Part shown: piece after piece, positions 3,394 through 7,551 of the stretch | How positions within the stretch are numbered: the stretch's first letter is position 1 | How the letters are laid out: each line of letters starts with the position of its first letter | DNA from: an uncultured Deinococcales bacterium | GTDB taxonomy: Bacteria > Deinococcota > Deinococci > Deinococcales > Trueperaceae | Direction of reading: 5' to 3' | NCBI GenBank assembly: GCA_937934635.1 | Contig: CALGZD010000212.1 | Span: forward strand, 1 to 7,551 | DNA: 7,551 nt | Translations under genes and position numbers: made by a program | Notes under the pieces: model-generated | The model's database searches: none | What the model was told of the DNA's origin: nothing | What the model saw: only the letters and a program-made list of their open reading frames with translations

Positions 3394-6174
3394 GTGGAAA
3401 CAAAGCTTTTACAAAGTAAGTTGCTAGCCCCGCCACTCAGGGCTGACGTGGTGGCTCGAGCCCGCCTACTGTCCCACTTCAACATCAACGACACCCTCAA
3501 GCTCATCCTCGTTTCTGCACCCGCAGGCTTTGGTAAAACAACAGCAGTCAATGATTGCCTTGTCAAAAACGAAGCCATAAACACTGCTTGGATTTCTTTA
3601 GATAGTGACGACAACGACGAAAAACGCTTCTTACAACAATTCGTAACTGCCATAGCTGCAAAAACATCTATTGGTGAAGACAGCTTAGCTGTGTTGGAAG
3701 CTGCCCAAAGCCTCGAAGCAGATGAAGTCCTTGCGCCTTTACTGAACGAAGCAACAACTTTAGACAAAGCTATCTGCATTATTTTAGATGACTATCATTT
3801 AATCAATAATGAACGCATTCATGAAGCCATCAACTTCTTACTAGAGTATGCACCACCTTCAATTAAACTTTGCATCATCTCTAGGTCTGACCCACCACTC
3901 AAGCTGGCACAATTACGCATAAACGCTCAACTCTCTGAACTTAGAGGCAACGACCTACGTTTTAGTGCTGAAGAAACAGCAAATTTCCTAACAAATACCA
4001 CGAATCTAGAATTGCCACCTGAACTCAGTAAAGAACTGAGTCAACGTGCTGAAGGCTGGGCAGTCGGGCTTCAAGTCATGGCACTCAGCCTAAGCAGCAT
4101 GACCGAAGGTAGTGACCAAGAACGCTTTTTAAAAGATTTAAACAGCAACAATCGCTTTTTACTTGACTACATGCTAGATGAAGTTTTGGTGCGCCAAACT
4201 AAAGAGGTACAAAGCTTTCTGCTAAAAACGTCCCTCGTAGATAGCTTTAACACTAGTCTTTGCGAAGCCATCTTATCGCCTGACGATATCAGTTGCTCAC
4301 CCAGCGACATGATTGAGCTACTTGAAAAAGCTAACCTCTTTATCAGTCCTCTAGATTCTGACCGCCAGTGGTTTCGTTATCATCAACTCTTTAAAGATGT
4401 ACTAGCACACCGTTTTGCAACGCTTCACCCCAGTGAGCTACAAACGCTACGACAAAGTGCTGCCCTCTGGTATGAACAAAATGGTGAATACACTGAAGCA
4501 CTGCAACAATTGCTCAAAGCAAATTCCTTAGATGCTGCTGCCGAGCTCATCTCACGGATTGGTCCTGTTCTTATCTGGAAACTTGGTGATGCCTCTAGCC
4601 TAACCAGTTATTTAGCAAAGCTACCTAGTGAACTCTACACTACACATCCAGACCTTTATCTTTTAAAAGCATGGGTCTGCCATGTCACTGGCGATATAGA
4701 AGCAGTCGAACCTTTGTTAGATGAAGCAGATACAATCTTGGCTTTTCACGATACCGAAGACACGCAACAACTCCAAGCTGAAAGCACTGCACTACGTAGT
4801 TTTGTAAAACGAATGCTTGGTGAACTCGAAGAAGCACAAACACTATCTCAACAAGCTTTAGAATCACTACCTGAATCAGACTATCAATTACTAAGTTTGG
4901 TCAACGGTAATTTGGGTGAGATACATTATCTAAAAGGTGATTTAAAACAAGCTGACCACTATCATAAAGAAGAAAGTCGCCTAGCGGAAAAAGCAGGTTC
5001 AGTCTTACCCTCTCGCTATGCGCTTTGGCGTGTTGCAGATATTCAAACCATAGAAGGTAAACTTGAAAGAGCCAAAAAAACTAGCATGATGATGCTCAAC
5101 CTAAATAAAGCCAAGCACATCAATGCTTTAGGCTTTGCTGATATACAGCTTGGCATCATCGCCCTAGAACGCAACCAGTTAGAGGAAGCAGAAAAACGCC
5201 TAGCCACAGGAATTGACTTAGGCAAGCGACTCATGAATCCTCGCATCTTCTTTCCTGGCTATGGACCACTAGCACAAACCCTTGTGGCACTGAATCGTGC
5301 AGATGAAGCGCAAGAAGTTTTAGATGAAGCAAAACAACTGGCTGCCGAACACAACATCAGTTGGACATGGGGCATCCCCCCGATTGATGCACATCAAGCG
5401 CTACTTGATGTAGCAACAGGCAATAGTGATAAAGCCTATAGCTGGGCGGAGCAACAAGGCTTTACAAGTAAAATGACGACATTAGACTTTCAACAAGAAT
5501 TTTCTGTACTCGCAGCAGCAAAAATACTTTTAGAAAAATCCCACTACGCTAAAGCACTTGATTTACTGGATGTTCTTGAGAAGCAAAGTCAGACAGCAGG
5601 GCGACTCGGTTCAGCAAGTCATATTGGCATATTAAAAAGCATAGCGCTCACAGAACTCAGTAGCGGTAAAGCCTTAGAAGTACTAGAAGAAACTGTTGCA
5701 CAAGCATCTGAAGAAGGTTATGTCAGAGCTTTCCTAGATGCAGGCGAAACTGCCTACTATTTGCTAAGTCAGTTGAAACAAGCAGATAAACAAGTCCCTT
5801 ACTGTTCTTTTCTTTTAGGGCAATTTCCTGCTGATATGCAGATACCTGCAAGAAATATAGAAGCAAAAAATATAGAAGCAAGAAATCTAGAAGCGAATAC
5901 TCCAACAACGGCAAATACTTCAGTAGCTAATAAAACAACGTCTAACCCAATCATTGTTAATGACATTGTTAATGAGTTAGACGAAGAATTAAATGAACGA
6001 GAGCTAACGGTACTTAGACTGATGTCTGCCAGACTCTCCAATAAAGAGATTGCTAAAGAGCTTGACTTATCCACCAATACAATCAAGTGGTATGCCAAAA
6101 GCATTTTCGAGAAACTCAATGTACACGGGCGTATCAAGGCTGGAGAGAAGGCTCGAGCCTTAGGTTTAGTTTAA
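3394..6174 (+). CDS. MalT-like LuxR-family transcription activator (STAND NTPase + helical repeats + LuxR HTH)
   Basis: A 926-residue ATP-dependent signal-integrating activator, close in length to MalT (about 900). The NTPase begins at once: SKLLAPPLRADVV (8-20) is the usual MalT-type entry, APAGFGKTT (42-50) is the Walker A loop, CIILDDYHLI (128-137) is Walker B, and IISRSDPPLKLAQLR (161-175) is the sensor strand. RAEGWAVGLQVMALSL (218-233) and WFRYHQLFKDVLAHR (326-340) are the winged-helix and arm motifs seen in this family. Residues about 345-810 are TPR-like helical repeats that should bind the inducer. A polar linker (about 815-862) contains three 5-residue repeats. The C-terminus (865-926; LNERELTVLRL, LSNKEIAKELDLSTNTIKWY) is a LuxR DNA-binding domain. 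The start is GTG with AGAGGA five bases before it. Inducer and targets are unknown; the divergent small-protein gene is the first candidate target. Not necessarily a maltose regulator. Confidence 0.95.
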   Translation: METKLLQSKLLAPPLRADVVARARLLSHFNINDTLKLILVSAPAGFGKTTAVNDCLVKNEAINTAWISLDSDDNDEKRFLQQFVTAIAAKTSIGEDSLAVLEAAQSLEADEVLAPLLNEATTLDKAICIILDDYHLINNERIHEAINFLLEYAPPSIKLCIISRSDPPLKLAQLRINAQLSELRGNDLRFSAEETANFLTNTTNLELPPELSKELSQRAEGWAVGLQVMALSLSSMTEGSDQERFLKDLNSNNRFLLDYMLDEVLVRQTKEVQSFLLKTSLVDSFNTSLCEAILSPDDISCSPSDMIELLEKANLFISPLDSDRQWFRYHQLFKDVLAHRFATLHPSELQTLRQSAALWYEQNGEYTEALQQLLKANSLDAAAELISRIGPVLIWKLGDASSLTSYLAKLPSELYTTHPDLYLLKAWVCHVTGDIEAVEPLLDEADTILAFHDTEDTQQLQAESTALRSFVKRMLGELEEAQTLSQQALESLPESDYQLLSLVNGNLGEIHYLKGDLKQADHYHKEESRLAEKAGSVLPSRYALWRVADIQTIEGKLERAKKTSMMMLNLNKAKHINALGFADIQLGIIALERNQLEEAEKRLATGIDLGKRLMNPRIFFPGYGPLAQTLVALNRADEAQEVLDEAKQLAAEHNISWTWGIPPIDAHQALLDVATGNSDKAYSWAEQQGFTSKMTTLDFQQEFSVLAAAKILLEKSHYAKALDLLDVLEKQSQTAGRLGSASHIGILKSIALTELSSGKALEVLEETVAQASEEGYVRAFLDAGETAYYLLSQLKQADKQVPYCSFLLGQFPADMQIPARNIEAKNIEARNLEANTPTTANTSVANKTTSNPIIVNDIVNELDEELNERELTVLRLMSARLSNKEIAKELDLSTNTIKWYAKSIFEKLNVHGRIKAGEKARALGLV
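5848..5892 (+). repeat. Three 15-bp tandem copies in the regulator's linker
   Basis: Units at 5848-5862, 5863-5877 and 5878-5892 (type gcaagaaatatagaa) encode ARNIE, AKNIE and ARNLE at residues 819-833, between the helical sensor and the LuxR DNA-binding domain. The copies differ by one or two bases. The repeat is charged and probably extends a helix or a flexible tether. Confidence 0.95.
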
Positions 6175-6209
6175 TAGACCAAATCTTAAATTCATCAGAT
6201 ATTTACAAA

Positions 6210-6233
6210 GGTGTGGGCTAACTAACCCACACC
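6210..6233. terminator. Hairpin between convergent genes, probable shared terminator
   Basis: GGTGTGGG (6210-6217) pairs perfectly with CCCACACC (6226-6233) around an 8-base loop. It lies between the stops of the regulator (6174) and the CotH-like gene (6262), which face each other. On the minus strand the stem is followed by TTTGTAAATA; on the plus strand by an A-rich run. The U-tracts are weak, so efficiency is uncertain, but position and GC-rich stem favour a terminator role. Confidence 0.6.
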
Positions 6234-6261
6234 CAAAGAATGTGTTCTCAAATAGATTTGC

Positions 6262-7551
6262 CTACTGATTAACAGAGTTCAAATAACCTCTCACTGCTTC
6301 AGCCCTAGTATAACTATGCTGTATCAAACGATTTAACTCACTTTGAAAATTTGCAACATCATCAACATAAGGCATTAATATAGAAGCCTTTGTATTGTAG
6401 TAACTTGTCATCGTATCAGCATTGAATGCAGTCGAAACCACTAACGCAATATAGTTTTGATAAACACTTTTGTAAGTTGCATCATCAATCAAAAAACGGA
6501 TAAGTGGCCAAGCTTCTGTTGCATTTGCTTGATCTAAGCTAGCAGGCGTACGATTTGGACCACCACCACCAGGTCTTCCTGCTTGTCCTCTTGGTCCCCC
6601 TGCTCCTCTACCTCCCCCTCTTGGTTGAGCATTAGGATTGTTTGGATCTACTTGCCCTACTACTGTTGGCGGTCTTGCTTGTCCACCAGCGCCCTGCCTA
6701 TTTGGTCCGCCACCATTACCACCACCACTATTACCACCACCATTACCACCACCGCCAAGCGACTCGTTATAATCCCAACCTATCCAGTACAGTTGATTTG
6801 TATCAGGATTATTATAGAGATAATAGTTGTGTGGCAAAGAACCGTAGGTATCCCAATTTTCCATCACAGTATTGGTAGCAAGCCACTTCAAAAACGTATC
6901 AACATCAAAAACCGCTTCTAAATCACTGCGCCACTGCGTTGGGTTACTCAACCGTGTACTTGCATGTAAAGCACTGTGAAGCGCTTCAATATCTGCATAG
7001 TCACTTGAGCGATTATTTTCTTTTTGAAAGCTTTCAGCTAAATTGGTACTTGTGGCAGATAAGTTAGCAGCATTTCCTTCTGCTTCATAGATGTTCCCTT
7101 GGTCATCGCCAAAAAAACGTTCGATAACTGTATCGTCAATAACCTCAACCACTGTATATATACCAAGTCGCTCTAAGCCCTGCCCTATATCTAAGTAGAT
7201 GTCATACCAAGCTGTTTGTGGCGCAGCCAAACCCATATTCTCCATGATGTCGTAAGCTGTTGCATGGCGCAGATTGCTGGTATCTCTGATGTTGTTTGCC
7301 AGAGATAACTGCTTAAAACCATAAAAGCGCTGATTATCAATTTCAGGATAGTCATCCTCAAACTCATCAAAATCTAGCTTGAAGGGCATCTTATTGCTTT
7401 GTGCATTCCAGCTAAATCTTAAAGTCGAATTACCTTTATAACGAATGCCAACATTCTCCCAAATTTGTCCATTAAAGCTAAGTGTTGCAGGAACCCACAT
7501 TGGATTCTCACCGCTACCTAAAGTCGGCGGACGACCTTCTGGAGGGAAACC
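6262..7551 (-). CDS. CotH-kinase-family protein, N-terminus beyond the window
   Basis: The frame is open from the stop (TAG, 6262-6264) to the right edge, 429 codons. The ATG at 7500 is internal: the 17 codons before it continue the family pattern, ending GSGENPMWVPATLSF. Homology is plain: GIRYKGNSTLR, MPFKLDFDEF, RFYGFKQLSLAN, RHATAYDIMENMGL, then WDTYGSLPHNYYLYN and WIGWDYNES, the last probably holding metal-binding acidic residues. CotH proteins are atypical protein kinases first known from Bacillus spore coats; relatives in non-spore-formers are often secreted or surface proteins, so spores should not be inferred. A Gly/Pro/Asn-rich stretch of about 70 residues (6544-6756) is inserted before WPLIRFLIDD. 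The C-terminus, to EAVRGYLNSVNQ, looks complete. The gene faces the regulator and is not in its operon. Any signal peptide would be outside the window. Confidence 0.9.
   Translation of the reverse strand, partial: GFPPEGRPPTLGSGENPMWVPATLSFNGQIWENVGIRYKGNSTLRFSWNAQSNKMPFKLDFDEFEDDYPEIDNQRFYGFKQLSLANNIRDTSNLRHATAYDIMENMGLAAPQTAWYDIYLDIGQGLERLGIYTVVEVIDDTVIERFFGDDQGNIYEAEGNAANLSATSTNLAESFQKENNRSSDYADIEALHSALHASTRLSNPTQWRSDLEAVFDVDTFLKWLATNTVMENWDTYGSLPHNYYLYNNPDTNQLYWIGWDYNESLGGGGNGGGNSGGGNGGGPNRQGAGGQARPPTVVGQVDPNNPNAQPRGGGRGAGGPRGQAGRPGGGGPNRTPASLDQANATEAWPLIRFLIDDATYKSVYQNYIALVVSTAFNADTMTSYYNTKASILMPYVDDVANFQSELNRLIQHSYTRAEAVRGYLNSVNQ
6544..6756 (-). repeat. Gly/Pro/Asn-rich low-complexity insert in the CotH-like gene
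   Basis: The segment encodes GGGN units from repeated GGTGGTGGTAAT 12-mers near 6715-6756, then Pro/Arg/Gly-rich sequence down to 6544. It falls between the WDYNES motif and the WPLIRFL helix. Gly-rich loops at this site are, to my knowledge, common in this family, so the insert is probably a flexible surface loop. Confidence 0.85.

Noticed and set aside
3381..3779. 132-residue minus-strand ORF opposite the regulator's NTPase region
   Set aside because: It lies fully antisense to strongly conserved Walker-motif coding sequence and its product shows no domain pattern or good ribosome binding site.
5799..6137. 112-residue minus-strand ORF with Leu/Ser/Phe-rich product
   Set aside because: It is the antisense shadow of the regulator's linker and LuxR domain; its composition follows from the repeated codons on the other strand.
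6583..6921. Plus-strand ORFs rich in Thr/Ile or His/Tyr runs
   Set aside because: They are the complement of the GGGN-coding repeats in the CotH-like gene, with no independent coding signal.
7498..7500. ATG at 7500 as the start of the CotH-like gene
   Set aside because: The frame stays open to the window edge and the upstream codons continue the conserved CotH N-terminal pattern (ENPMWVP).

Overview
The window is a gene-dense, AT-leaning stretch of bacterial chromosome with five protein genes, two of them cut by the window edges. I see no tRNA, rRNA, transposase, integrase or CRISPR array. Consensus Shine-Dalgarno sites and a textbook intrinsic terminator mark it as bacterial. Three features recall Chloroflexota, but the sequence does not prove a phylum: a MalT-type LuxR regulator with an NTIKWYAKSIFEKL recognition segment, a small protein of the type often reading 'GHLSERW..WF.GL' in that group, and a duplicated RskA-like secreted protein.

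Layout, left to right. Positions <1-734 (minus) encode a membrane-anchored serine hydrolase of the alpha/beta fold, lacking its C-terminus. One base upstream of its start ends a 286-residue alpha/alpha-toroid protein (736-1596, minus) related to prenyltransferases and terpene cyclases, so the two form an operon. Positions 1597-1729 hold an intrinsic terminator whose upstream arm is present in four tandem 16-bp copies, then three 10-bp GGGGA repeats. Positions 1730-2650 (minus) encode a secreted two-repeat protein resembling the extracytoplasmic domain of anti-sigma factors. Positions 2763-3146 (minus) encode a 127-residue protein with a Gln/Asp/Arg repeat at its N-terminus. A 247-bp divergent control region follows. 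Positions 3394-6174 (plus) encode a 926-residue MalT-like STAND/LuxR transcription activator. It converges, across a hairpin at 6210-6233, on a CotH-kinase-family gene (6262->7551, minus) that lacks its N-terminus.

The regulator and the small protein share one divergent promoter region, which makes a regulator-target pair the simplest reading; this is inference. A second theme is short tandem duplication. Three proteins carry three in-frame 15-bp copies each, two hydrophobic N-termini carry 12-bp duplications, and the intergenic terminator region is built from 16-bp and 10-bp repeats. This looks like a genome prone to replication slippage, with the insertions tolerated in linkers, signal segments and spacers. 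I found no clearly new system. The best leads are the repeat-expanded terminator, the divergent region with an orphan consensus ribosome binding site, and the regulator/small-protein pair.
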